Below, in pieces: positions 1 to 7,774 of a DNA stretch of 64,000 bases. Source of the stretch: Paenibacillus radicis (ex Gao et al. 2016) (GTDB lineage: Bacteria; Bacillota; Bacilli; Paenibacillales; Paenibacillaceae); the NCBI RefSeq assembly GCF_014641555.1, contig NZ_BMHY01000002.1:62001-126000 (forward strand). Direction: 5' to 3'. The notes below the pieces were generated by a model, which was not told the DNA's origin, made no database searches, and saw only the letters and a program-made list of their open reading frames with translations. Position 1 is the first letter of the stretch. Each line of letters opens with the position of its first letter. Made by a program: the position numbers and the translations under genes.

Positions 1-171
1 AATCAAAGGGTCTCGACCTTTAGTCAACGATGCCATGCGCTTGAACAGATTACGGGGATACAGTTCGACTCGGAGCCAGAATGGCGTGAGGGCCAATGCT
101 GGTATTCGGCAAGAAGTACGGAGACAAGAGTAGGCATTGCGCGAAAATGGATAGCGTGGCAGTCAAGCTGA
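1..171 (+). CDS. 3' end of an unidentified gene (partial)
   Basis: Frame 1 is open from the window edge to a TGA at 169-171, giving 56 residues of a C-terminus. It is rich in tryptophan and charged residues, with a segment reading RVGIARKWIAWQ just before the stop. No family is recognised. Base use resembles ordinary genes of this genome, so it could be a real gene cut by the window edge, but an open run this short can also occur by chance. The following ~140 bp up to the next gene hold no clear structure. Confidence 0.35.
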   Translation, partial: NQRVSTFSQRCHALEQITGIQFDSEPEWREGQCWYSARSTETRVGIARKWIAWQSS

Positions 172-315
172 AGTGTGGAAATAAAATAGAAATTCACTTA
201 TTCTTTGATAGAGGTTATGATAGAATTTAAATGTAAATATTTTGAAATCGCATAAGGGTTATAAAATTAAATAGCTCTGGAAGGCGACTTGATCCTTACC
301 AGATTATGAGTTGCA

Positions 316-1236
316 ATGATGCAGTCCAATCAAAAACTCAACTGTTTGCTTGATTCGGCTATCGTTTTATCGAAGGCAGACATGGCCCGTTTATCCGCTG
401 GATATAACGTGGAATTGTTTTCTCCACATAACCCGAACGAAGAGCAACTAAGCAATTGTGATGCGGTGCTTCTCCATAGCCGCTTGTCTCGAGACTCGCT
501 TTTGAAAATGTCTAAGTGTAAGTATATTGGGATTCGTGCCCATAATACGGATTATATTGACCGGAAATTGGCTGAGGAATTGGGGATATCCTATAAAGGA
601 ATTCCTCAATTAAGTCAAACCTCAGTAGCCGAGCATACCTTTGCTTTGATTTTCGCGGTGACGAAACAGTTGAAATTCTCTCACAACAATGTTATTCATG
701 GTAATTGGCGAAGCGGATTAACTCCAAATTATGAGCTGGCCAGCAAGAAGCTGGGGATTATAGGAAACGGTCAGATTGGGAAGCAAGTAGGAGCAATCGG
801 CCGGGCGCTTGGCATGGAGATTCTAGTCGCTTCTAAGCTTGGAGAAGAAAAAGAAGGAGAGTTGCCGCTCGGGCAAGTCATTCAGCAATCGGATATCCTT
901 ACGCTGCATTTATCCACTAAAGGAAATAGTGTATTTTTTGATAAAGAAAAAATCGCACGGATGAAGCCAAATGCTATTCTCATCAATACGTCCAGAGGAA
1001 GCTTGTTGGATTACAAATTTTTAGAAGAGAGCTTGCGCGCAGGAAAGCTGTTCGGAGCCGGGTTGGACGTGTTTCCCGAGGAGCCGTTAAAAGAAACTTC
1101 ACTATGTGACCTGACTAACGTTATTTGCACACCACACGTTGCTTATTATACAGAGGAAACGATAGCATCAATGAACGAAACGTTGATCACAAATCTTGAG
1201 GAATTTCATAAGGCAGTGGAAGACAAGGAGAACTAG
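316..1236 (+). CDS. D-2-hydroxyacid dehydrogenase (NAD-dependent, SerA/LdhA-like)
   Basis: A 306-residue protein of the D-isomer-specific 2-hydroxyacid dehydrogenase family, which interconverts 2-hydroxy and 2-keto acids with NAD(H) in the cytoplasm. The Rossmann nucleotide-binding motif GNGQIGKQVG lies near residue 150. The catalytic triad is visible as Arg in NTSRGSLLD, Glu in FPEEP and His in TPHVAYY. Length is normal for a family member without an ACT domain. Two adjacent ATG codons (316 and 319) are possible starts and neither has a strong ribosome site. It is convergent with the cyd operon and ends at a shared hairpin. The substrate cannot be told from sequence. Confidence 0.88.
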   Translation: MMQSNQKLNCLLDSAIVLSKADMARLSAGYNVELFSPHNPNEEQLSNCDAVLLHSRLSRDSLLKMSKCKYIGIRAHNTDYIDRKLAEELGISYKGIPQLSQTSVAEHTFALIFAVTKQLKFSHNNVIHGNWRSGLTPNYELASKKLGIIGNGQIGKQVGAIGRALGMEILVASKLGEEKEGELPLGQVIQQSDILTLHLSTKGNSVFFDKEKIARMKPNAILINTSRGSLLDYKFLEESLRAGKLFGAGLDVFPEEPLKETSLCDLTNVICTPHVAYYTEETIASMNETLITNLEEFHKAVEDKEN

Positions 1237-1255
1237 ATACTACCGTCAAAAAACC

Positions 1256-1284
1256 GGCAGCGTTGTTAACCTAACAACGCTGCC
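1256..1284. terminator. bidirectional rho-independent terminator
   Basis: A perfect 13-bp stem, GGCAGCGTTGTTA paired with TAACAACGCTGCC around a 3-base loop, lies between two convergent genes. On the minus strand it is followed by a run of six T, so it best terminates the cyd/response-regulator transcript. The plus-strand tail is weaker (CTTCCTTTT). Confidence 0.9.
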
Positions 1285-1293
1285 GACTTCCTT

Positions 1294-2040
1294 TTATCCC
1301 CCTAATTCCACCTCCACGACACCCGTTGGACACTCCCTGAACGAATAGCCAATCCCTCTCACAGTCGTAATCATCGCGCCTACTTCAGGCGATATGGCGG
1401 ACAGCTTATCACGAATACGCTTAATATGCGTATCTACTGTGCGATGGTCATAGACATCAGCCTGTCTCCATACGGCGTCCAGAAGCTGGGAGCGGGTATG
1501 CGCGATGTCTGCATTCAGCACCAGATAATAGAGCAGATCAAATTCTTTTAGAGAAAAATGAATGCTGCGATCATCCACCACAACGCGGTGAGCGGAGGGA
1601 TTAATGACAATTCGCTTGAGCTGAATCGTTCGATACACGGTTCGGCTCACGCCCTTTAGAATCTGCGCCGAGGTCCGCTTAAGAATAGCGCGGGTTCGCA
1701 GCACCAGCTCCTTATAGGATAAAGGCTTCTCCATACAGTCATCTGCGCCTGCTTCAAAGGCAGCCAAGCGTTGATCCTCCCGTTCATTTGGAGTGAACAT
1801 CAGGATAGGAATTTGCAGCTTTTTCCGGATCGATAAGCACAGTTGAATATTGGTCATTCCTCCAGTCAGTTCGTCGATTATTATGAGGCTATAATGGTCG
1901 GGATTGGATTTGAACAGGGTATGATTCGGACTATACGTACTTTCGGTGACGTAGCCTTCTTTAAGAAATAAGGATTTTAATACCACATGGACATGCTTGT
2001 CCGGACTCACGATCAGAATGACGCCTTTCTTTTGCTTCAA
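1294..2040 (-). CDS. OmpR/PhoB-type response regulator, last gene of the cyd operon
   Basis: A 248-residue protein with an N-terminal receiver domain (about 7-120) and a C-terminal winged-helix DNA-binding domain (about 148-238, ending in the typical TVRGIGYSF). The phospho-acceptor Asp56 (LIIIDE), Thr83 and Lys105 (EKPLS) are present. The N-terminal acidic pocket is reduced: VSPDKHV carries one Asp where most receivers have two adjacent acidic residues. The start is TTG at 2040, chosen for GGAGG eight bases upstream. It follows the CydS-like ORF by 45 bp on the same strand and no histidine kinase gene is adjacent, so it is an orphan regulator probably co-transcribed with the bd oxidase. Whether it controls that operon is not shown. 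Confidence 0.9.
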   Translation of the reverse strand: MKQKKGVILIVSPDKHVHVVLKSLFLKEGYVTESTYSPNHTLFKSNPDHYSLIIIDELTGGMTNIQLCLSIRKKLQIPILMFTPNEREDQRLAAFEAGADDCMEKPLSYKELVLRTRAILKRTSAQILKGVSRTVYRTIQLKRIVINPSAHRVVVDDRSIHFSLKEFDLLYYLVLNADIAHTRSQLLDAVWRQADVYDHRTVDTHIKRIRDKLSAISPEVGAMITTVRGIGYSFRECPTGVVEVELGG

Positions 2041-2085
2041 ACAAAAGTACCTCCATTTATGTTTTTGTTGAGCTGAAGCTAATGG

Positions 2086-2190
2086 TCATTTTTTAGGCAA
2101 CACTTGCCCCTTAGCACCCCATACAAATAAAGCAGCAACAGCCAGAGCCACGATTAGAAGCGGAGCGACCATAATGAGTACAAATTCCAT
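2086..2190 (-). CDS. cydS: CydS-like small subunit of cytochrome bd oxidase
   Basis: A 34-residue ORF starting ATG at 2190, 22 bp after the cydB stop. It consists of one hydrophobic segment (FVLIMVAPLLIVALAVAALF) followed by a short polar tail with two terminal lysines. Size, position directly after cydB and layout match the small CydS subunit known from Geobacillus bd oxidase, a single-helix protein packed against CydA. A moderate GGTGAT ribosome site lies 7 bases upstream. The assignment rests on position, length and composition, since so short a protein offers little for homology. Confidence 0.75.
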   Translation of the reverse strand: MEFVLIMVAPLLIVALAVAALFVWGAKGQVLPKK

Positions 2191-2212
2191 TGTCCATCAC
2201 CAGCTTTCTGAA

Positions 2213-3232
2213 TTATTTCGTGTTTCCTTTGATGTATGGCGTGTTGAACAGGAACAGCTTCATTAATAGATACAACGATGGAATGAGCAGCAGCAAGCCG
2301 AGTATGAAGGCGACAATGAGTGCAATCGCCATGGACGGGCTGGTGAAATTATCGTGTATCGTCAAGTACGGATAAAGAATGTAAGGCAGATGGGCAGAGC
2401 CATAGCCGTAGAAGGCGAACGCAAATTGTAAAATGACACAAATAAACGATAGGCCCAGCCGTTTCTTTTTCCATACGAAGTAAACCGCAATGAGGAAAAA
2501 GACGAAGGATAGGGCGAACATCCAGGACCGGTCCAGCATGTTGTTGAAATGCTCCCGATTGTGGTTGTGAATGGCGAAAAAGACGAGAAGACTGCTGATA
2601 ATCGTTGGCAGGCTCCAAGCCAGCGCATATTTCCGGACGACCTGGAAAGCGGGGATATCCCCGGCTTTATGAGCATAGAAGCTCAGAAACATCGCGGAAA
2701 TGTACAAGACGCTAACCAATGCGAGCAGTACGACCGCCCAAGAATAACTGCTGGTGAACAGCTCCTTGGCTAAAAACACTACTTTGCCGTCCTCGCCGAC
2801 CTGGATATATCCGCCTTCCGATATGGTCAATACCGTGGATAGAGCTGCGGGGATGAGCAGACCGCTCGCGCCATACATCAGGGTATAGATTTTCCGGCTG
2901 CGGGAGCCGTAATGATTGAAAGCATAATAAGCTCCGCGCACGGCTAACAGAACAATGGCAATGCTGCCGGGGATGAGCAGCGCTGTCCCGTAGTAGTAGG
3001 CCGTATCCGGAAAGAAGCCGATAAACCCGACGAAAAAGAAGACCAGAAACACATTCGTCACTTCCCATACCGGTGACAAATAACGATTGATAATGGCATG
3101 GATGACATGCCTAGTTTCGGTGATGGAGCTGTAGTAGCTGAAAAATCCGGCTCCGAAATCAATCGAGGCGACGATGAGATAGCCGAACAGAAACGTCCAC
3201 AATACGGTTATGCCTACCACTTCATAGCTCAT
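2213..3232 (-). CDS. cydB: cytochrome bd-type quinol oxidase subunit II
   Basis: A 339-residue integral membrane protein with about eight or nine hydrophobic helices, matching the CydB family. Subunit II pairs with CydA to form the bd-type quinol oxidase that reduces oxygen to water with high affinity in the cytoplasmic membrane. The N-terminal region (WTFLFGYLIVASIDFGAG) is the usual CydB signature around helix 1, and the conserved SPVWEVTNVFLVFF follows near residue 53. It starts 5 bp after the cydA stop, so the two are translationally linked. Length is normal for the Bacillus-type subunit. Confidence 0.95.
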   Translation of the reverse strand: MSYEVVGITVLWTFLFGYLIVASIDFGAGFFSYYSSITETRHVIHAIINRYLSPVWEVTNVFLVFFFVGFIGFFPDTAYYYGTALLIPGSIAIVLLAVRGAYYAFNHYGSRSRKIYTLMYGASGLLIPAALSTVLTISEGGYIQVGEDGKVVFLAKELFTSSYSWAVVLLALVSVLYISAMFLSFYAHKAGDIPAFQVVRKYALAWSLPTIISSLLVFFAIHNHNREHFNNMLDRSWMFALSFVFFLIAVYFVWKKKRLGLSFICVILQFAFAFYGYGSAHLPYILYPYLTIHDNFTSPSMAIALIVAFILGLLLLIPSLYLLMKLFLFNTPYIKGNTK

Positions 3233-3237
3233 AAGCG

Positions 3238-4581
3238 TTAGCTGGCCTCCTTCCCGAGTGCGGCCAATTCATCCTCCGCATGATTGTTTTTGAACATTTT
3301 CAGCAGCACCCGGACCGACGAAATGCCTAATCCGACATACAGCAGCGTGAACAGCCATAGCATTAAGTCGACATGCTCGGAGGTTGTAGCGCCTTCTGTC
3401 GTGCGCATCAGGCCCCGCAAAATCCAAGGCTGTCTGCCGACCTCGGAGAAAATCCAGCCATGCTCGATCGTAAGCATTGCGATTGGTGCGGCAGCGACTA
3501 CGGCGAAAAGCAGCCATCGGCGATAGACATTGCCTCTTTTTCGAACCATCTCAATGACGAATAGGAGCGAGACGGCTACCATGAAAGCGACGTAGCCCAT
3601 CTTAATATCGAATAAATAATGAATCCACAGCGGCGGCCGTTCGTCCTCTGGGAAATCATTCAGTCCCTTGACGACGGCAAAAGGGTTGCTATGGGCCAAA
3701 ATGCTAAGCCCGTAGGGAATTTCCAGCCCATATTTAATCTCATTGTTGTCAGTCAGCACCCCGCCGAGAACGAGCGGTGCTTTAGCCGCCGTATCGAAGT
3801 GCCATTCGGCAGCCGCCAGCTTCTCCGGCTGATACTTAGCCAAATATTTGCCCGAGAGATCGCCGATCAGCGCGGTGGAAATCATAAATATGAACGCGCT
3901 GACCATCGTAAGCTTTAGCGCTTTTTTGTAATAGATATGGTCTTTCCCTTTGAGCAGCTTCCAGGCAGTTAATGCCGCGAGTACAAAAGCGCAGGTCAAG
4001 TAAGCGGAAGAAAGCACATGAGCGACCTTGGTCGGCATCGCCGGGCTCAACATGGCGGCTATCGGATTTACCTCGGAAATGAGTCCATCCGTCAGCTTAA
4101 AGCCAACGGGATAATTCATAAAGGCGTTGACGATCGTAATGAAAAACGCGGAGGCGGATGAGCCGATTACAACCGGGATGAGCAGCAAGAAGTGGGTCAT
4201 GCGATTTTTGAAGCGATCCCAGGTGTAGAGATAAATGCCGAGAAAAATCGCCTCGAAAAAGAAAGCGAACGTCTCCAGAAACAGCGGCAGTGAAATGGAC
4301 TGTCCCGCAACTCGCATAAAGCTTGGCCATAATAAACTGAGCTGCAGGCCGATTGCTGTACCGGTCACCACGCCAACGGCAACGGTAATGACAAAGCCGC
4401 GAGCCCAGCGGCGTGCAAGCAGCAGATAGTGCGGGTCATTCCGCCTAATGCCAATCCATTCGGCCAACGCGATCATAAGTGGAACACCGACACCAATGGT
4501 GGCATAAATAATATGAAAACCGAGCGTTAATGAGGTTAACATTCGGCTGTAGACGACGGGATCATAACCATTTAGCAGCAT
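3238..4581 (-). CDS. cydA: cytochrome bd-type quinol oxidase subunit I
   Basis: A 447-residue membrane protein carrying the haems of cytochrome bd oxidase. Visible ligands and conserved residues are His23 (GFHIIYATIG), Glu103 and Glu110 (FLETFAFFFEAIF), His188 (KVAHVLSS), Met328 (FDIKMGY) and the GRQPWI signature near the C-terminus. The quinol-binding loop keeps Lys254 and Glu259 but is short, as in Geobacillus-type rather than E. coli-type enzymes. The start at 4581 has AAGGAG at ideal spacing. It is followed by cydB, cydS and a response regulator, and is preceded by a 35-aa ORF and a Rex-like operator, pointing to NADH/NAD-linked, low-oxygen control. Confidence 0.96.
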   Translation of the reverse strand: MLLNGYDPVVYSRMLTSLTLGFHIIYATIGVGVPLMIALAEWIGIRRNDPHYLLLARRWARGFVITVAVGVVTGTAIGLQLSLLWPSFMRVAGQSISLPLFLETFAFFFEAIFLGIYLYTWDRFKNRMTHFLLLIPVVIGSSASAFFITIVNAFMNYPVGFKLTDGLISEVNPIAAMLSPAMPTKVAHVLSSAYLTCAFVLAALTAWKLLKGKDHIYYKKALKLTMVSAFIFMISTALIGDLSGKYLAKYQPEKLAAAEWHFDTAAKAPLVLGGVLTDNNEIKYGLEIPYGLSILAHSNPFAVVKGLNDFPEDERPPLWIHYLFDIKMGYVAFMVAVSLLFVIEMVRKRGNVYRRWLLFAVVAAAPIAMLTIEHGWIFSEVGRQPWILRGLMRTTEGATTSEHVDLMLWLFTLLYVGLGISSVRVLLKMFKNNHAEDELAALGKEAS

Positions 4582-4633
4582 AAAATTGCTCCTTCATAAA
4601 ATTAGTTTGTACGTGATGTTTACTGGGGCTAAG

Positions 4634-4741
4634 CTAACTAAAAATTTTGCGAGCAATGGATAACAGCATAAGCAGGGCGACTACGGCGCATAGCACAATC
4701 AATTTCTTCTCTTGCTGGACGGGATTCTTCTCTGATTTCAT
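4634..4741 (-). CDS. 35-residue single-helix membrane ORF ahead of cydA
   Basis: A small ORF (ATG at 4741, TAG at 4634-4636) with a strong purine-rich ribosome site (AGGAAGGCGAGG) seven bases upstream. It has a charged N-terminus (MKSEKNPVQQEKK), one hydrophobic helix and the basic ending ARKIFS. It lies between the Rex-like operator and cydA, 52 bp before the cydA start, so it would be the first gene of the operon. No family is recognised. It may be an accessory subunit of the oxidase or simply a leader peptide. Confidence 0.5.
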   Translation of the reverse strand: MKSEKNPVQQEKKLIVLCAVVALLMLLSIARKIFS

Positions 4742-4763
4742 CAATTTCCTCGCCTTCCTACTA

Positions 4764-4779
4764 TGTGATGTATTTCACA
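4764..4779. promoter_or_regulatory. Rex-like operator upstream of the cyd operon
   Basis: The palindrome TGTGATGTATTTCACA has the TGTGA-N6-TCACA layout recognised by the redox repressor Rex, whose known Gram-positive targets include cydABCD. It lies 23 bp upstream of the first small ORF of the operon. CRP/FNR-type regulators bind a similar layout, so the binding protein is inferred from the target gene. Confidence 0.65.
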
Positions 4780-4889
4780 ATGGTGATCTGGATTAAGTAT
4801 GCGCCTTGCAAAGCCGAAGTGAAATAACTCGATAGGGCTATAAATGTCACGAATTATTGAATTTATATTTGAAAATGTGAACATAAAAA

Positions 4890-4930
4890 TCCACCCCTAA
4901 CGTGACGAACGAATCACATCTTGGGGTGGA
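4890..4930. promoter_or_regulatory. nested inverted repeat between the cyd operon and gpx
   Basis: Outer arms TCCACCCC and GGGGTGGA enclose an inner pair GTGA/TCAC in the 300-bp divergent region (4742-5043). It could fold as a bulged hairpin in either transcript or bind a regulator. No T-run follows, so it does not look like a terminator. Apart from this and the Rex-like site the region holds nothing clear. Confidence 0.4.
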
Positions 4931-5043
4931 GATCTGCTCATCTATTTGTTTTACCTATAAAGTTTATCTGAACTATATATTAGACCAATAATGTTTTGCC
5001 GCTATATGATTGATTTAAATAACAACGAGGAGGGAATGATTGG

Positions 5044-5601
5044 ATGTCTATTTATGATTTTCAAGTGATTACAATGGACGGCAAGCCCGTTGAATTATCA
5101 TTTTATCGCGGACAAGTTCTCCTTATTGTCAACACGGCAAGCAGATGCAGTTATTCCAGCCAATTTGCTGATCTTCAACAGCTCTACGAAACGTACAAGG
5201 ATCAGGGGTTAGAAATTCTCGCTTTTCCTTGTAATCAATTCAACGAGAAAGAGCCAGGAAGCAACTCGGAGGTGCTTGAATACTGTCAGAGCAGCTTCGG
5301 CATGAAGTTTCCGTTATTTGAGAAGATTGAGGTTAGGGGAGCAGGTGCTCATCCTTTATTTCAACACTTGACGCAGAAAGCGCCGTTTCGTGGTTTTGAT
5401 CCGCAAATCGCGAACAGTCAATGGATGCAGAATTTCCTTCAGGAAAAGTATCCGGACATTTATGCGGGTGACGGGATCAAGTGGAATTTCTCGAAATTTT
5501 TGATCGATCGGAACGGTCATGTTTATGGCAGATACGAGCCTACGACCGAACCGTTAAGCATAGCGCAAGATATTGAGGCTCTTCTGTTACTGCCCGGATG
5601 A
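5044..5601 (+). CDS. glutathione peroxidase-family thiol peroxidase
   Basis: A 185-residue cytoplasmic peroxidase that reduces hydroperoxides; in Bacillota members of this family usually use thioredoxin. The peroxidatic Cys35 lies in NTASRCSYSSQF, where animal enzymes have selenocysteine. The family signature FPCNQF (Cys63, Gln65) and the WNFSKFLID motif are present, completing the catalytic Cys/Gln/Trp/Asn set. Length is typical. The start ATG at 5044 follows an AGGAGGG site. It is divergent from the cyd operon and ends at a 20-bp terminator stem shared with the next gene, so it is transcribed alone. Confidence 0.93.
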   Translation: MSIYDFQVITMDGKPVELSFYRGQVLLIVNTASRCSYSSQFADLQQLYETYKDQGLEILAFPCNQFNEKEPGSNSEVLEYCQSSFGMKFPLFEKIEVRGAGAHPLFQHLTQKAPFRGFDPQIANSQWMQNFLQEKYPDIYAGDGIKWNFSKFLIDRNGHVYGRYEPTTEPLSIAQDIEALLLLPG

Positions 5602-5603
5602 TG

Positions 5604-5649
5604 AACAAATAAGCATCGTTAGCAGCTAAGCTAACGATGCTTATTTGTT
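5604..5649. terminator. bidirectional terminator between gpx and mocR
   Basis: A perfect 20-bp stem (left arm AACAAATAAGCATCGTTAGC) with a 6-base loop lies between convergent genes. The A-rich and T-rich ends allow termination in both directions. The stop codon of the mocR gene lies inside the stem. Confidence 0.88.
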
Positions 5650-7067
5650 TGGATTTGCTGATAGAGGATTTCTATGCCCTGTTCAAGCTCGGCATCGGAG
5701 CCATAGGCGAATGACAGCCGGATATGATGAGCATCATTGGCAGCATAGATGTAGCCGGGATTAATGAGCACCTTATTCTTCAGCAGTTGCATGAATAAGT
5801 CGGTAGTTACAATCGGCTCGTGAAACTTTATCCAGATATAAAAGCCGCCTTTCGGCTTTTCCCAAGAAGCGATGGCTTGAAAATGCTGCTGTAATAAGCT
5901 GTCCATCAGCTCTGCACGGCGCTGGAGTTCTATTTTCAACTGCTCGATATGCCTTTCATATAAACCGGTTCGCAGCCAATGCTCGACGATTTGCTGAGAG
6001 ATCGCGCTTGAGCCGTAATCCATCTGCATTTTTATATCAGCCAATCGTTGAATGACGGGGGTGGATGCAATGACCCAGCCAATTCGAAGTCCAGGACTTA
6101 ACGTTTTGGATACACTGCCGATATAGAGTACCCCGCCTGTTTGGTCAAAAGCTTTCATTGCAGGCGTTGGCTCCTCGTCGAACAGCAATTCACAATAAAC
6201 ATCATCCTCAATGATCGGCAGCTGCGCCGATTCGCAAAGGGCGTACAATTCCTTTTTCTGTTGGATCGTCATGCAGTTTCCGGTTGGATTGTGGAGTGTC
6301 GGTATCGTATAGAGAATCGCTTGCCGATTTCGACGAATTCGCTGGATCATGTCTAACGTATATTGATGCTCGGATAGGCCATATAGATGCATCCCAAAGG
6401 ATTGAAACGTGTGGATTGAATTCAAATAAGAAAAGCGGTCTTGCAGCACGAAAGAGCCGGTTTCAAGCAATCCTACTGAAATTAGTTGAAGCGCTTGAAG
6501 AGCGCCGGAGACGATGCAAATGTTCTCAGGAGAGGTTACGATGCCTCGTTTTTGCACATAACTGCAAATTGCTTGCCGCAGAGACAAGCTTCCTTGCGGG
6601 GAAGAGTAGCCGATTGTTTTGCCGTCCAAATCGAGCCCGCTGAGCGAAGCATGGATCGCCGCTGATGGCAATAACAAGGGGTTTAGCTCGCCTGTGCCTA
6701 ATCGGATGACGGAATCATCCTGCTCAAATTCATTAATGAGCTGAATCGTTTGGAAGTTGGATTTATGAATACTCGCCTCAATATATTGCTGCCAATTGGT
6801 CTGCTTCTGCTTCACTAGAACATTCCATGAATCATTGGAGACATACGTAGCGGAGCCAGTCTTGGAGGACAAAAGTCCATTAGCCTTCAGTTCGTCTATG
6901 GCTTCTTGCAGCGTACTGCGATTCACACCAAATGACAGGGCAAGCTTGCGCTGCGGCGGGAGCTTGGTGCCGATGGGCCACTCGCCGCTTTCAATTTGTT
7001 CCGTCATCCACTGCACGATTTGTTTGGATAAACTAAGAGGTAACGAGCGATTTGGTTGCCAGTTCAT
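5631..7067 (-). CDS. MocR-type regulator (GntR wHTH + class I aminotransferase fold)
   Basis: A 478-residue protein. Residues about 12-78 form a GntR-type winged helix and about 120-470 a fold-type I aminotransferase domain. The PLP Schiff-base lysine is Lys321 (GSVSKTLSPG), with HNPTG (Asn260) and the EDDVY aspartate also present, so cofactor binding is likely. MocR proteins sense PLP or amino acids and regulate neighbouring, often divergent, genes. Here the divergent neighbour 101 bp away is a LysE-type exporter, so control of amino-acid efflux is the simplest inference. An imperfect palindrome in the gap is a candidate binding site. Confidence 0.9.
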   Translation of the reverse strand: MNWQPNRSLPLSLSKQIVQWMTEQIESGEWPIGTKLPPQRKLALSFGVNRSTLQEAIDELKANGLLSSKTGSATYVSNDSWNVLVKQKQTNWQQYIEASIHKSNFQTIQLINEFEQDDSVIRLGTGELNPLLLPSAAIHASLSGLDLDGKTIGYSSPQGSLSLRQAICSYVQKRGIVTSPENICIVSGALQALQLISVGLLETGSFVLQDRFSYLNSIHTFQSFGMHLYGLSEHQYTLDMIQRIRRNRQAILYTIPTLHNPTGNCMTIQQKKELYALCESAQLPIIEDDVYCELLFDEEPTPAMKAFDQTGGVLYIGSVSKTLSPGLRIGWVIASTPVIQRLADIKMQMDYGSSAISQQIVEHWLRTGLYERHIEQLKIELQRRAELMDSLLQQHFQAIASWEKPKGGFYIWIKFHEPIVTTDLFMQLLKNKVLINPGYIYAANDAHHIRLSFAYGSDAELEQGIEILYQQIQTNKHR

Positions 7068-7087
7068 GTGGACTCCTTATTCGGAAA

Positions 7088-7113
7088 ATTGGGTGGAAAA
7101 TCAGCCATCCAAT
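7088..7113. promoter_or_regulatory. candidate MocR operator in the mocR-lysE intergenic region
   Basis: ATTGGGTGG and CCATCCAAT form an inverted repeat matching at 8 of 9 positions with an 8-base spacer. It sits between the divergent regulator and exporter starts, where MocR proteins typically bind. The link to this regulator is positional inference. Confidence 0.5.
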
Positions 7114-7168
7114 TGGACCTTTTCTCTATTTATAGCACAGGTAAGATAGAGAAGAAAGGAGTGGAACG

Positions 7169-7774
7169 ATGGAAGCGGTACTACATGGAATTATGCTGGC
7201 TTTTGGACTTATTTTGCCGTTGGGGGCACAGAATGTATTTGTCTTTACGCAGGGCGTTACGCAGCCCAGCCTATTAAGGGCTTTGCCGGCGATGATCACA
7301 GCGGCTATTTGCGATACGGTGCTCATCGTGCTGGCCATTCTGGGACTGTCGTTGATTGTTCTACAGTTTGAGTGGCTGAGATTTGTATTGTTGGCGGGAG
7401 GAATCCTATTTCTTGGATACATGGGCAAAGTGATTTGGTTCTCGGGGGCTGCGAATATGGATAGGGCAGAAGCGATGCCACTGAAAAAACAGATCGTTTT
7501 TGCGCTTTCGGTCTCGCTGTTAAACCCTCATGCCCTGTTAGATACGATTGGCGTCATTGGCACAAGTGCTGTGAAATATAGCGGACATGAACAATTACTG
7601 TTCACCTTTGCTTGTGTGTCGGCATCTTGGATTTGGTTTTTCGGCTTGGCGACAGCCGGTTCAACGATGAAGAAGATGAGAATTTCGAACCGAATATTTA
7701 TTATGATTAATAAATGCTCCGCCTTGTTTATTTGGGGAACGGCTGTCTATTTGCTGATAAGTTTGTTCAAATAG
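7169..7774 (+). CDS. LysE/ArgO-family amino-acid exporter
   Basis: A 201-residue membrane protein with about six hydrophobic helices. It carries the LysE-family signature near the N-terminus (LPLGAQNVFVFTQG) and the NPHALLDT motif near residue 125, closest in layout to ArgO/LysE exporters of basic amino acids. The ATG at 7169 has AAAGGAG eight bases upstream. It is divergently arranged with the mocR-type regulator, probably its controller. Its end overlaps the convergent nucleotidyltransferase gene by 8 bp. The exported substrate is not certain from sequence. Confidence 0.9.
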   Translation: MEAVLHGIMLAFGLILPLGAQNVFVFTQGVTQPSLLRALPAMITAAICDTVLIVLAILGLSLIVLQFEWLRFVLLAGGILFLGYMGKVIWFSGAANMDRAEAMPLKKQIVFALSVSLLNPHALLDTIGVIGTSAVKYSGHEQLLFTFACVSASWIWFFGLATAGSTMKKMRISNRIFIMINKCSALFIWGTAVYLLISLFK

